Assembly: GCA_012729955.1 (NCBI GenBank)
Contig: JAAYBX010000099.1
Location: forward strand, 1 to 44,021
Direction of reading: 5' to 3'
From: Clostridiaceae bacterium
GTDB taxonomy: Bacteria; Bacillota; Clostridia; DUPQ01
Length of the DNA stretch: 44,021 nucleotides
Below are positions 33,288 through 41,980 of this stretch, piece by piece; the first letter of the stretch is position 1, and every line of letters starts with the position of its first letter. The notes under the pieces are model-generated. The model was not told where the DNA came from, ran no database searches, and worked only from the letters and a program-made list of their open reading frames with translations. The translations under genes were made by a program, and so were the position numbers.

Positions 33288-35437
33288 TGAGACTTGTTGA
33301 TATTAAACACTATATTAACTTTGTTATCAGTAGGTTCGATAACAGCTTTTTGTCCGGTAATTATTAAAGAGCCGCCTGATGTGCTTGCTAGTGATACTTT
33401 TGCATTCTTATCAGGAAGCCGCAAATATATGCAAAGTTTCTTACTCTTATCAAAAGCTTTCAAATCTGTGGTAAAAGTAATGGTTTCTTCAGATATTTGA
33501 ATGCGGAAAGATATTTTACCCCAGAATGTAGGAGCATCCTTTACCTCAATTAGATTACCTTCTTCATAGAAATATCTTGGGACTGCGCATGTTATATGCA
33601 GCATATCATCGTTAAAAAGATGATCTGATATAAGCATATCCCTTACAAACTGTGTGATACATATCGGCGTCCATGCATGCTGAAGGTCACCGGTTATCTT
33701 TTTCGCCCCCTTTTCCTCTGTTCTTTCCTCACACCATGTGAATAGCGGTGTTCCATGATTAAGTGCCGAAACAAGATAATCGGCTGAAATGTCTGCTTTA
33801 TCAGACAGTATGTTGACATAAGCCATTGCATCCAATGCAATAGCGACCCATAATCCGTCAGGTATCCATCCAAGATTTTTGGGAAGTCCTCCCGTACTTA
33901 TATTACTTTGAAGTTTATTCATCGTACCCACTGCCAATGGATGATTTACTGAAAGTATGTTAGATGGATAAACCGCATCAGCTACACCCCATCTGCTCCC
34001 GGATTTATTATAAGCGGACCCGCCTATCCAGATAGAGCCATCCTGTTCTTTTATGTGGCCTTCTTCCAATGATTTTAATATGCATCCTTTGTAATCCAGA
34101 TAATCAGCAAGGAGCATAGCATAAACATCATCTCTATTTAACTCTTTTGCTGCCCAGACTGCCGTTTCCAAGCCCATGCAATGCAGGAAGTTGTGAGGAT
34201 AAAATACACCGAAAAGGTCATCATTATCTTTTAAACCACAGTCTCCCATGCCTCTTGGCATTAAACCCCAGTAAGGTGAATCTGGGCTGTTTTTCTGTTT
34301 AGTCTTATCTCTCTGTTCTTTTGACCATTTAGCGGAACGAAGCATTCTTTCAAAGTTTTCCTTTAAAAATTCTTTGTCTCCGGTCCTTAAATAATACTGT
34401 TTGACGCATAAGCTTTTCCATCCGGAGGTAGACCACATATACTTGCCCCATTGCTTGTCATCTTCCCAAGAACCGTTCTCTATCTGAAACTGTGCTACAA
34501 ACTCGATGTTCTCTTTTGCCTGTTCAAAAAAACCATACTTGCTTAAAGCAAGGGATTGAAAACAAGGTTCACCGGTATTTGCGCTTCGGTACATTTCCGT
34601 ACCAGCGAGCCCGGCGATTCTGCCGTCAGCCTGTTCTTCCCTCATGACGAATATATCACATAAGCATGCTTTATATGCGTTTTCAATTAATTGGTCTGGC
34701 AAATCAAACACAGGTGCCTTTCTAATTATATCTTTCCATGCATTTAGTCCTTGTTCGCATAGAGTATTCCAGTCTGTCCCTAACAGAACATCAATATCAT
34801 CATTGTATTTTTTATTAGGGCGGATAAGTATGTTATTGGCGGTTTCTCCAGCCTTCAGCGAATAAGCATATGTCACAGCCTCTCTTCTTGAAGGAACAGT
34901 TCCATTAATGCTGGCATCCATTATTACTATCCTGTCTGAGGCATCATTAAAAATTGGATTGACTACACTGTATTTGCAGTCAAAATCAACCCATTTGGTA
35001 TTTATGGTGTTATCCAGCACGCACGCATCAAGATATACTTTCTTATCCATATCAGTTGTATTGGCAACAGATATATTAAGTACATCTCCAAGTTCAGTAG
35101 CTACACATTGTATAGTTAAAAGTGTTCCATCGGCCTGTGCTTTATATAGTAATGATGGTATGTACCCATCAATTCTTTCCCAGCAAAAAGCTTCCATCGC
35201 TACATCATTACATTTTGCTGTAATTTTAACCTTCCAGTCCAAACGAACTCTTTTATATGCGCCTAAAGGGTTATTTTTTGTATTACTGTCGCTCCATAGC
35301 ATCATTAACGACTCTTTTGTACAGTCAAAAAGTGTCTTGTTGCTTGATTCTGGCAGGCATACACATATCCTGTGAGGCTCAGCAAAAGCATAACTGAAAT
35401 CAATTTGTGTTTTTTTCATTCTACTTGCATGATACAT
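33284..35437 (-). CDS. Six-hairpin (alpha/alpha)6-barrel glycosidase-like protein
   Basis: A 717-residue protein without a signal peptide. An N-terminal beta-sandwich (about 1-240) is followed by an all-helical catalytic region rich in 'GSWEDDKQWGKYMWSTSGWK', 'GLMPRGMGDCG', 'FYPHNFLHCMGLETAVWAAK' and 'DLQHAWTPICITQFVRDML', then a C-terminal beta-domain. This resembles GH78/GH95/GH127-like intracellular glycosidases, with acidic residues in the ED and D-C-G loops as candidate catalysts. The family number cannot be set by eye. It is the last gene of a three-gene minus-strand unit. The start is ambiguous: ATG 35437 or ATG 35419. It is probably the enzyme that releases the sugar part or acts on the cluster's substrate, which is inferred. 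Confidence 0.65.
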   Translation of the reverse strand: MYHASRMKKTQIDFSYAFAEPHRICVCLPESSNKTLFDCTKESLMMLWSDSNTKNNPLGAYKRVRLDWKVKITAKCNDVAMEAFCWERIDGYIPSLLYKAQADGTLLTIQCVATELGDVLNISVANTTDMDKKVYLDACVLDNTINTKWVDFDCKYSVVNPIFNDASDRIVIMDASINGTVPSRREAVTYAYSLKAGETANNILIRPNKKYNDDIDVLLGTDWNTLCEQGLNAWKDIIRKAPVFDLPDQLIENAYKACLCDIFVMREEQADGRIAGLAGTEMYRSANTGEPCFQSLALSKYGFFEQAKENIEFVAQFQIENGSWEDDKQWGKYMWSTSGWKSLCVKQYYLRTGDKEFLKENFERMLRSAKWSKEQRDKTKQKNSPDSPYWGLMPRGMGDCGLKDNDDLFGVFYPHNFLHCMGLETAVWAAKELNRDDVYAMLLADYLDYKGCILKSLEEGHIKEQDGSIWIGGSAYNKSGSRWGVADAVYPSNILSVNHPLAVGTMNKLQSNISTGGLPKNLGWIPDGLWVAIALDAMAYVNILSDKADISADYLVSALNHGTPLFTWCEERTEEKGAKKITGDLQHAWTPICITQFVRDMLISDHLFNDDMLHITCAVPRYFYEEGNLIEVKDAPTFWGKISFRIQISEETITFTTDLKAFDKSKKLCIYLRLPDKNAKVSLASTSGGSLIITGQKAVIEPTDNKVNIVFNINKSH

Positions 35438-35460
35438 AAACAGCTAATCATGCTCCCTCC

Positions 35461-36264
35461 TTAAATCTGATTTATTCCAAGTATTCTTTTCGCATTACCA
35501 CCCAGTATCATATCTTTGGATGTCTGGTTAATAGGTAAGCTTTTAATAGCGGATATTTCGTTTTTCGCATTGCTCCAGGGTGAGTCAGAACCGAAAAGTA
35601 TCCTGCTTGCTCCATGAATATTAAGTATTCTTAGAAACTGCTCTTTCCCGTAATACTCGAATCCCATGGAAGTATCAAGATATATGTTCTTGCCTGCAAG
35701 ATATTTCTCCACATCATTCCACATATTATGTCCTCCAAGATGAGCAGCAATAATGATTCCGCCTTTCATCCGATCAGCAATAAATGCAAATTTTTCAGGA
35801 TTACTTCTGTATGGAGGAGGCATTCCGTGATCTTCGCCAGCATGGTGCAGAATGATTAAACCTTTATCTAATGCGTAATCATATATTCTTAAAGCTTTTG
35901 GATCATCAATTACAAAGTTCTGATATTCGGCATGAAACTTAATACCTTTGAAACCCAGGCTGCATACGAAATCTATATCTTTTTTATAATCATCAGTGTG
36001 AGGGAAAATTCCACCGAAAGCAATTATCCTGTCATCGGATATGCTTTGAGCCCACAAATTGGTTTTTTCCAATTGAGTCTTTTTTGTTATTATCGTCTGA
36101 ACTACAGATTTATCGATACCCCATTGATCCATTTTATCAATAAGGCTTTTTTTTGTAAGATCAGTCGTTGGCTCATATCTATAATTAATATTCCTTAAAA
36201 GCGTTTCTTTGGCTTTTGGTGCAAGATCATCAGGAAATATATGAGTGTGAAAATCTATTATCAT
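35461..36264 (-). CDS. Amidohydrolase family 2 (ACMSD-like metal-dependent hydrolase/decarboxylase)
   Basis: A TIM-barrel protein of about 267 residues. Metal ligands are visible in order: 'MIIDFHTHIFPDD' (H-x-H), 'FKGIKFHAEYQNF', 'LIILHHAGEDHG', 'IIIAAHLGGHN' and 'RILFGSDSPWSN' (Asp). This branch includes aromatic decarboxylases (ACMSD, gamma-resorcylate decarboxylase) and lactonases such as 4-sulfomuconolactone hydrolase. M1 at 36282 overlaps the ribosome site; the ATG at 36264 has AAAGGAAG at the proper distance. It lies between a sugar-type dehydrogenase and a glycosidase in one unit, which favours a lactone or ring-opened sugar-acid substrate over a simple aromatic, though not decisively. 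Confidence 0.82.
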   Translation of the reverse strand: MIIDFHTHIFPDDLAPKAKETLLRNINYRYEPTTDLTKKSLIDKMDQWGIDKSVVQTIITKKTQLEKTNLWAQSISDDRIIAFGGIFPHTDDYKKDIDFVCSLGFKGIKFHAEYQNFVIDDPKALRIYDYALDKGLIILHHAGEDHGMPPPYRSNPEKFAFIADRMKGGIIIAAHLGGHNMWNDVEKYLAGKNIYLDTSMGFEYYGKEQFLRILNIHGASRILFGSDSPWSNAKNEISAIKSLPINQTSKDMILGGNAKRILGINQI

Positions 36265-36351
36265 ACCGCTCTTCCTTTTCATTTACTGAATATAACATCA
36301 TAATCTCTTATATTCAAGGAGACTTTGGAACATATTCCGCATATATGGTTT

Positions 36352-37518
36352 TTATCTGACTGAATTCACATTCACCCAACAGTTTTCCTTGATGGATAAT
36401 TCCACAGCATCCAAAACCTGGCTGCATTTCAAACCGTCATAAAAGTCAGGTTTTGTATTTGTGTCGTTTGATATGCTTTCGAAAAACTCATAAAACTCAT
36501 GAACAAATGTATTTTCATATCCTATAACATGACCTGCAGGCCACCATGATTGCATATATGGATGTATACCTTCAGATGCTTGGATGAGGCGGAATCCTTT
36601 ATATTCTTCTTCATCTTCCATGTTGTAGTAAAGAAGTTCATTCATTCTTTCAAAATAGAATTTCATACTTCCTTTTTCTCCGTTTATTTCAAAGTACATA
36701 TCATTCTTGTGACCGCCTGCAAATCTTGTAGTTTCAATAGTGCCAAGAGCACCATTAGTGAATTTCATAAGAAATATAGTTGCATCATCAACATCTACTT
36801 CTTCCATTATCGCATTAGCATTCTTTTTCTGAGCGGAAAGACCTGTCATTTCCTGTACAGAAGGTCTTTGCTTTATAAATGTCTCGCTAATAGCGGATAC
36901 TTTTTCAATATCAGAAACTAAAAATCTGGCTAAATCCACAACATGAGCGCCTAAATCCCCTAATGAGCCGGAACCAGCTACTTTTTTATCCAGCCTCCAC
37001 ACTTTCGGGAAATCAGGATCCATTATCCAGTCCTGCAGGAACGCTCCTCTGAAATGAAATATCCTTCCAAGCTTATTCTGTTCAATCATTTTTTTTGCAA
37101 GCATAATAGCAGGGACATATCTGTAGTTGAACCCTATCTGATGTTTAATTCCTGCTTCATTGGCTGCTTTATACATCATCAGGGCATCTGCATAATTGAG
37201 AGCAAGAGGTTTTTCACAGAAAATATGTTTTTTTGCTTCAGCTGCAGCTATTGCAGGCTCTTTATGAAAATCGGATGGAGCAGTTATATCTATAACATGT
37301 ATGTCAACCCTCTTAATTAATTCTTTCCATGAAGTCATGTGTTCAGAAAATCCATATTTCTTTGCTGCAGAAGAAACGCTTTTTTCATCTCGTCCGCAAA
37401 TAACCTTTCTGACTATATTATCTGTCACGTTGAAAAACATCGGTAACATGGAAAATGCATTAGAATGAGCCTTGCCCATGAATTTATAACCTATAAGGCC
37501 AACATTTATATCCTTCAT
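36352..37518 (-). CDS. Gfo/Idh/MocA-family NAD(P)-dependent oxidoreductase
   Basis: 388 residues. The N-terminal Rossmann fold has 'NVGLIGYKFMGKAHSNAF', and the family's EKP motif is in 'KHIFCEKPLALNYADALM'. The C-terminal domain opens with 'QIGFNYRYVPAIMLAKKMIE' and 'SGSLGDLGAHVVDLARFLVS', the latter carrying the conserved D-x-G-x-H-x-x-D residues. Members oxidise or reduce sugars, inositols or, in some cases, deglycosylate by a keto intermediate. It is the first gene of the unit with the amidohydrolase and glycosidase; a keto-sugar route in which it oxidises a glycoside and the others process the product fits the order of genes, as inference. Confidence 0.92.
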   Translation of the reverse strand: MKDINVGLIGYKFMGKAHSNAFSMLPMFFNVTDNIVRKVICGRDEKSVSSAAKKYGFSEHMTSWKELIKRVDIHVIDITAPSDFHKEPAIAAAEAKKHIFCEKPLALNYADALMMYKAANEAGIKHQIGFNYRYVPAIMLAKKMIEQNKLGRIFHFRGAFLQDWIMDPDFPKVWRLDKKVAGSGSLGDLGAHVVDLARFLVSDIEKVSAISETFIKQRPSVQEMTGLSAQKKNANAIMEEVDVDDATIFLMKFTNGALGTIETTRFAGGHKNDMYFEINGEKGSMKFYFERMNELLYYNMEDEEEYKGFRLIQASEGIHPYMQSWWPAGHVIGYENTFVHEFYEFFESISNDTNTKPDFYDGLKCSQVLDAVELSIKENCWVNVNSVR

Positions 37519-37575
37519 CTTTTTGTACCCTTTCTTTATATTCAGCTATTAAATTATATCATACATGACTTTCAT

Positions 37576-37603
37576 TGATGATGGTTTTATTGTAGAATCA
37601 TCA
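37576..37603. promoter_or_regulatory. Inverted repeat in the divergent spacer
   Basis: TGATGAT (37576-37582) and ATCATCA (37597-37603) with a 14-nt spacer, in the 110-bp region between the oxidoreductase and the PLP lyase genes. It could bind a shared regulator of both units. No clear consensus promoter boxes are seen on either strand. Confidence 0.3.
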
Positions 37604-37628
37604 GTATAGATTTAGTTTGGAGATTCGC

Positions 37629-38657
37629 ATGATTAATTTAAGAAATGACTACAGCCAGATTGCACATCCACAGATTATGAAGGTATTATCTGATGCCTGC
37701 TTAAATGTAAATGAAGGTTATGGGCTGGATGAGAACAGCCAAAGAGCTGTTCATGTAATCAGAGAATTGCTTGAGGATAATTCCTCAGACATTCATTTTC
37801 TGATGAATGGTACAGGGACCAACAAAACTGTGTTGTCACACATTTTAAGGCCTTATCAAGCAGTTATATCCTGTGATACAGGACATATCAATGTGCATGA
37901 GACAGGAGCAGTGGAAGCAACAGGGCATAAAGTAATCGTATGTAATGGTATAGATGGCAAGCTTGACAGAGAACTTGTCGAGCAGGCTTTTTATAACCAT
38001 ACAGATGAGCATATGGTAATGCCAAAAGCAGTATACATTTCAAATGCGACGGAGACAGGAGCAGTATATACTCTTAGCGAACTAAAAGATTTAAGACATA
38101 TATGTGATAAGCTGGGTCTTTATCTGTATATGGATGGAGCAAGACTTGGTGTGGCCATGCAGTCAGAAAAAAATAATATCAAATGGAAGGATCTTTCTTC
38201 TTTATTTGATGCTTTCTGTATAGGCGGTACGAAAAATGGCGCAATGCTGGGAGAAGCGGTCGTTATATGCAATGAGGAACTTAAGAAAGATTTCCGGTAC
38301 AGTATTAAGAATGGCGGCGGCATGTATGCAAAAGGATTCATTATCGGGATGCAGTTTTATGAACTGTTTAGGGATGGTCTGTACAATGAACTGGCAGATA
38401 ATTCGAACAGGATGGCTGATATGCTGAAAAAAGGACTAATAGCCGCAGGTTATAGGATGGAATATGATTCATATACCAATCAGCTTTTTGTTATTATCAA
38501 TAAAACACAAGCTAAAGAATTATCTGATAAAATCATATTTGAGACTATACGGGAAAAGTCAGATAAGCAAATGGTCATAAGATTTGTAACCAGTTTTGCT
38601 ACTAAAGAAAAAGAGATAAAGGAAGCTCTAAGGATAATGGAGGAGCTGAATAGATGA
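37629..38657 (+). CDS. Threonine aldolase / beta-eliminating lyase family PLP enzyme
   Basis: A PLP fold-type I enzyme of about 342 residues. 'INLRNDYSQIAHPQIMKVLS' is the family N terminus. 'GTGTNKTVLSHIL' is the phosphate-binding region, 'YISNATETGAVYTLSELKDL' follows, 'LYMDGARLGVAM' carries the PLP-contact Asp and 'FCIGGTKNGAMLGEAVV' the Schiff-base Lys. These enzymes split L-threonine or other beta-hydroxy amino acids to glycine and an aldehyde. The TTG at 37617 is open, but the ATG at 37629 is 6-7 nt from GGAG. The stop overlaps the next ATG as ATGA. Whether it works in the neighbouring catabolic module or simply in glycine metabolism is unclear. Confidence 0.9.
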   Translation: MINLRNDYSQIAHPQIMKVLSDACLNVNEGYGLDENSQRAVHVIRELLEDNSSDIHFLMNGTGTNKTVLSHILRPYQAVISCDTGHINVHETGAVEATGHKVIVCNGIDGKLDRELVEQAFYNHTDEHMVMPKAVYISNATETGAVYTLSELKDLRHICDKLGLYLYMDGARLGVAMQSEKNNIKWKDLSSLFDAFCIGGTKNGAMLGEAVVICNEELKKDFRYSIKNGGGMYAKGFIIGMQFYELFRDGLYNELADNSNRMADMLKKGLIAAGYRMEYDSYTNQLFVIINKTQAKELSDKIIFETIREKSDKQMVIRFVTSFATKEKEIKEALRIMEELNR

Positions 38658-39889
38658 AACCTGAACTCGTTTTATTAAGGGAATATGCCAAGAAATATGC
38701 TCAACTGGCATTGAGCGAAAGCAATTTAAAAAGACCAGATCAATACAGGAAACTTAACAGTCTTGAAATGGTTAAACCTCCGATTCTTGTTTTTGAAGTG
38801 CCATGGGGTGAACTTGAAGACCAGAAAGAGCTAAAACTCGAATGTGAAACAGATTTATATAGAGGAATTGAGAGAGCTATAAAAAGAACACTATATCAAT
38901 TTAAGAATTTCGAAGGAGATTATGCTATTCATCCATATTACAAAGTGAAGATCAGAACAAAAAGCACAGGCATTGGTCTTAACGTGGAAGAAGTTAAGAT
39001 AAATTCCACAACAGGCACAGATATTAGCGCTCATGAATATCATGATGTTTTGCCTGATGAGGATTCTTTGGAAAACATTACAATGCCTACGATAGAGACA
39101 GATAACGAAGCGACGCAAAGAGCACTTGAAGCAGCACATGAAGTATTTGATGGAATTATGGATGTGGGTTTAGGAGGGTATCAGTTTTATTTCAATATGT
39201 GGGATGAACTGCCACGATACCATGGAGTAGAAAAATGCCTTATTGACATATATGACAGGCCGGAATTTATGCACAAAATGATGAAAAGATTTACAGATTA
39301 TCACGAGGAGACTATTAATTTGTATGAGAAACTTAATATTCTTGAAACAGATGCTTACTACCTTCACTGTACACCGGCATGCACATATGAGCTTCCTGTA
39401 AAGGATATAACTAAGGAAAAAGTCAGCGCTAAGGATGTTTGGGGAAGAGGAATGGCCCAGATATTTGCTGTTGTTTCTCCTGATATGCATAAGGAATTTG
39501 ATATAGGGTATATGAAAAGACTGTTTGACAGATGCGGCCTTACTTATTATGGCTGTTGCGAGCCTTTGGATAAGAAGATAGATATATTAAGAGAGTTCAC
39601 TAATTTACGCAGAATATCTATTACCCCTTGGGCGGACGCTGATGTTGCTGCAGATGCGATGGGAGATAAGTATGTACTCTCAGCAAAGTCAAATCCTGCA
39701 TATGTATCTCAGCCAGTATTTGATCCACAACCAGTTATTGAAGAGACTAAAAAAATACTTTTAGCATGTAAACGGAACAATACTCCTTGTGAGTTTATAC
39801 TAAAGGATATTTCCACCATTAACAGAAATCAGAACCATCTGACACAATGGGTAAAAACAGTATCAGATACGATAGACAGATACTGGTAA
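38654..39889 (+). CDS. Uroporphyrinogen decarboxylase-family-like protein (second, divergent)
   Basis: 411 residues, translationally coupled to the PLP enzyme. The C-terminal two-thirds match the URO-D/methyltransferase barrel: 'IDIYDRPEFMHKMMKRFTDY' , 'LTYYGCCEPLDKKIDILREF' and 'RRISITPWADADVAADAMGD'. The last third includes 'DPQPVIEETKKILLACKRNN'. The N-terminal ~130 residues are longer than usual. Instead of the H-x-C...C zinc pattern of the gene at 29.0 kb, there is a CC-E motif (GCCEP) plus 'LHCTPACTYELP'. It likely handles a different substrate. Such proteins are frequent in glycan- and aromatic-degrading anaerobes but mostly uncharacterised. Confidence 0.72.
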   Translation: MKPELVLLREYAKKYAQLALSESNLKRPDQYRKLNSLEMVKPPILVFEVPWGELEDQKELKLECETDLYRGIERAIKRTLYQFKNFEGDYAIHPYYKVKIRTKSTGIGLNVEEVKINSTTGTDISAHEYHDVLPDEDSLENITMPTIETDNEATQRALEAAHEVFDGIMDVGLGGYQFYFNMWDELPRYHGVEKCLIDIYDRPEFMHKMMKRFTDYHEETINLYEKLNILETDAYYLHCTPACTYELPVKDITKEKVSAKDVWGRGMAQIFAVVSPDMHKEFDIGYMKRLFDRCGLTYYGCCEPLDKKIDILREFTNLRRISITPWADADVAADAMGDKYVLSAKSNPAYVSQPVFDPQPVIEETKKILLACKRNNTPCEFILKDISTINRNQNHLTQWVKTVSDTIDRYW

Positions 39890-40939
39890 CTATTTATATA
39901 TATATTCAAATGTGTATGCTTCTGATGAGGAAGTAAATTTATCTATAAGCCCTTCAGTGATATATATAGTATTGTTTTCGGTTATAAAGACAGCTTCAAA
40001 ATCCTGGTACTCTTTCCATATCTCAACAGCCTTATCTAATCCTGTTACAAAAAGACCGGTAGACAGAGCATCAGCATATGTGCCGTCATCAGCTATTATT
40101 GTAACTGATACCAGACCGCTTTCTGCCGGATATCCGGTATGCGGATCAATTATATGATGATATATTTTATCGTTTTCTTCAAAATATCTCTGATAAGAGC
40201 CTGAAGTAATTATTGAACAGTCAGTATTGTGGATTATTCCGACATAAGCGCTTTCATCATATGGATCCTGTATGGCGATATTCCATACTGAATCATAGGA
40301 GTTAAGCCCGAACACCTGCATATTTCCTCCCAAAGAGAGCATTCCGGAATCAACACCCAAATCCATAAGCAGCTGAGCTGCTTTCTGTCCGGCAAACCCT
40401 TTGCTAACAGCTCCTAAATCTATCTGTATTCCTTCTTTCATATACAGCATATTATCTTCAAGCCGGATTTTCTCATATCCGATCAGTTTAATGGTGTTTG
40501 CGATACTGGTTTCATCTGGAACTGTATAGTTACGGTTATAGAATCCCCATAGTTTCATTAGCGGTAATACAGTGATATCAAAAGCTCCGTCAGTCATTTT
40601 CGAGACTTTTAATGCTGTGTTTATCTGTTCAGCAAGCTCATCAGATACATGTATGCTATTGCCAGACGAATGGTTTGCTTCTGATACTTCGCTGTCTTCT
40701 GAATGGGCGGAAAAAGCAGCATCATAGGCCACAATCTGCTCATAAGCTTTTTGCATATTTTTTTCAGCATTGCGGGAGATGATGGAAAAAGACATTACAG
40801 TATCCATAGCTAAAAAGGAAGCTGTATGCATTCCATTTTCTTTAGTTATATATAAGGATGATTCTTTTGAACATCCGCTTAATATTAACAATAAGCATAA
40901 AACGAATATAACAACTCTTTTCATAGCTTTAACAGCCAT
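39890..40939 (-). CDS. apbE: FAD:protein FMN transferase, lipoprotein
   Basis: A 349-residue enzyme that attaches FMN from FAD to a Thr/Ser of flavoproteins such as the Rnf or Nqr subunits, on the outer face of the membrane. The signal peptide ends in the lipobox 'CLLLILSGCSKES'. Family motifs: 'TASFLAMDTVMSFSI', 'AHSEDSEVSEANHSSG', 'TDGAFDITVLPLMKLWGFYN', 'IDLGAVSKGFAGQKAAQLL', 'LGGNMQVFG', 'HHIIDPHTGYPAESGLVSVT' and the metal Asp in 'DALSTGLFVTG'. It starts at ATG 40939 behind AAAGG. Its stop abuts the stop of the URO-D-like gene. No Rnf genes are in the window. It also follows the phosphoribosyltransferase gene on the same strand (33 bp gap). Confidence 0.94.
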   Translation of the reverse strand: MAVKAMKRVVIFVLCLLLILSGCSKESSLYITKENGMHTASFLAMDTVMSFSIISRNAEKNMQKAYEQIVAYDAAFSAHSEDSEVSEANHSSGNSIHVSDELAEQINTALKVSKMTDGAFDITVLPLMKLWGFYNRNYTVPDETSIANTIKLIGYEKIRLEDNMLYMKEGIQIDLGAVSKGFAGQKAAQLLMDLGVDSGMLSLGGNMQVFGLNSYDSVWNIAIQDPYDESAYVGIIHNTDCSIITSGSYQRYFEENDKIYHHIIDPHTGYPAESGLVSVTIIADDGTYADALSTGLFVTGLDKAVEIWKEYQDFEAVFITENNTIYITEGLIDKFTSSSEAYTFEYIYK

Positions 40940-40972
40940 TATTGTGCCTTTCAGAAAAACCTTTTAGGGTTT

Positions 40973-41530
40973 TTATCTCTTTATTGTTCCATCCGGATTA
41001 AATAAAGGAAGCGGAGCAATATATGTTATATCATTCCGATAAATCGCATCACCTTCAGCAAGAACGGCCATTTTTCCAGCGACTATTCCGCCAGCTTGCA
41101 GAACCAGTTCCTCAACGGCGCGTAATGAGCCTCCTGTAGATATTACATCATCGACTATAAGGATGCGTTTTCCCTTCATGAATTCTGCATCAGCAGTATC
41201 AAGATATAGTTTTTGAAGGCTGGATGTGGTTATTGATTTGACATCGACTTCGAATACACCTGTCATATACAGTTTAGGGGCTTTTCTTGCAAGAAAATAC
41301 TTATTCTTACCGCTCTGCCTTGCCATCTCATGTACGATTGGAATACCTTTGGATTCAGCAGTAATAGCATAATCATATTCAGGTGCGAGCTCTAAAAGTC
41401 TTTTTGCGCATGCAATAGTAAGTTCCACATCTCCAAATACTACAAAAGCAGCTATGTACAAGCTGTCTGTGACTTTACATAAGGGTAATCTTCTTTCCAG
41501 TCCGGCTATATTAATATCATAATAATCCAT
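40973..41530 (-). CDS. Phosphoribosyltransferase family protein (adenine/xanthine PRTase-like)
   Basis: About 185 residues. The PRPP-binding signature is 'RILIVDDVISTGGSLRAVEE', and 'YDYAITAESKGIPIVHEMAR' and 'YFLARKAPKLYMTG' are typical of type I PRTases close to Apt/Xpt. It probably salvages a purine base to the nucleotide, or acts as a regulator; the base cannot be chosen by sight. The open frame extends to 41710, but the hydrophobic/AT-rich extension is not coding. GAAAGGA precedes; ATG 41530 (MDYYDINIAGLERRL) gives better spacing than ATG 41542. A minus-strand TATAAT at 41570-41575 fits this start. It is probably co-transcribed with apbE. Confidence 0.8.
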   Translation of the reverse strand: MDYYDINIAGLERRLPLCKVTDSLYIAAFVVFGDVELTIACAKRLLELAPEYDYAITAESKGIPIVHEMARQSGKNKYFLARKAPKLYMTGVFEVDVKSITTSSLQKLYLDTADAEFMKGKRILIVDDVISTGGSLRAVEELVLQAGGIVAGKMAVLAEGDAIYRNDITYIAPLPLFNPDGTIKR

Positions 41531-41756
41531 TTGTGAATGCATCCTTTCAATGCCATTTTTAACATATATATTATACATCAAAAAAAGGATATATTGAGTA
41601 TTAAATCTATTGTTTATCCGAAGAATGCATATAGTATTTAATTCATTCACATACAGTGGTTCCATAAAGAAATATATAAGATTTAAGATTAAGCAGCTTG
41701 TCAATATCATATAGTATTATAATTGTGAACAATTTATTAACTTTTAAAATATCATC

Positions 41757-41784
41757 TTGAAATGATAATTGGAAATGATATAAT
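41757..41784 (+). promoter_or_regulatory. Sigma-A promoter of the mscL transcript
   Basis: TTGAAA (41757-41762), 16-nt spacer, TATAAT (41779-41784). The expected start near 41791 leaves an untranslated leader of about 190 nt before mscL. Confidence 0.7.
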
Positions 41785-41790
41785 TGAATC

Positions 41791-41930
41791 ACTATGAAGC
41801 TGGTAAAGGTGAACAACCTTTTTCTAGGCCGGCTGAGTCTTTGAAAGATCTGAAATCGGCGTTCTGCAGGATTGATGATCTTTCTTCTTATGTAGGACAA
41901 AATATCAATTGCCATTGCAATTATTTTTCT
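41791..41930 (+). promoter_or_regulatory. Structured 5' leader of mscL, possible attenuator or riboswitch (class not recognised)
   Basis: Several nested stems are visible. AGCTGG pairs with CCGGCT (one U-G) around an inner hairpin AAAGGT-GAACA-ACCTTT. A perfect 8-bp stem GAAAGATC (41843-41850) / GATCTTTC (41877-41884) encloses AATC/GATT with an apical GGCGTTCTGCAG. Then comes AATTGC-CATT-GCAATT (41907-41922) followed by ATTTTT, a weak intrinsic-terminator shape, and finally GGGAGG before the ATG. I do not recognise the consensus of any known riboswitch, including the ydaO c-di-AMP class. The stems are seen; regulation is inferred. The rest of the 41531-41790 gap is AT-rich promoter DNA. Confidence 0.45.
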
Positions 41931-41980
41931 TCGGTGTAAAATTAAATAGTAGGGAAATTTTAACATAGGGAGGCTACTAT

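Noticed and set aside
41543-41710. Long N-terminal extension of the phosphoribosyltransferase
   Set aside because: It is AT-rich, off-family, and contains a minus-strand -10 box at 41570-41575, so it is promoter DNA.
41791-41930. ydaO-type c-di-AMP riboswitch upstream of mscL
   Set aside because: The conserved GGGGGACCC-like and GGGGUGAAUC segments are absent. It is kept only as an unclassified leader.
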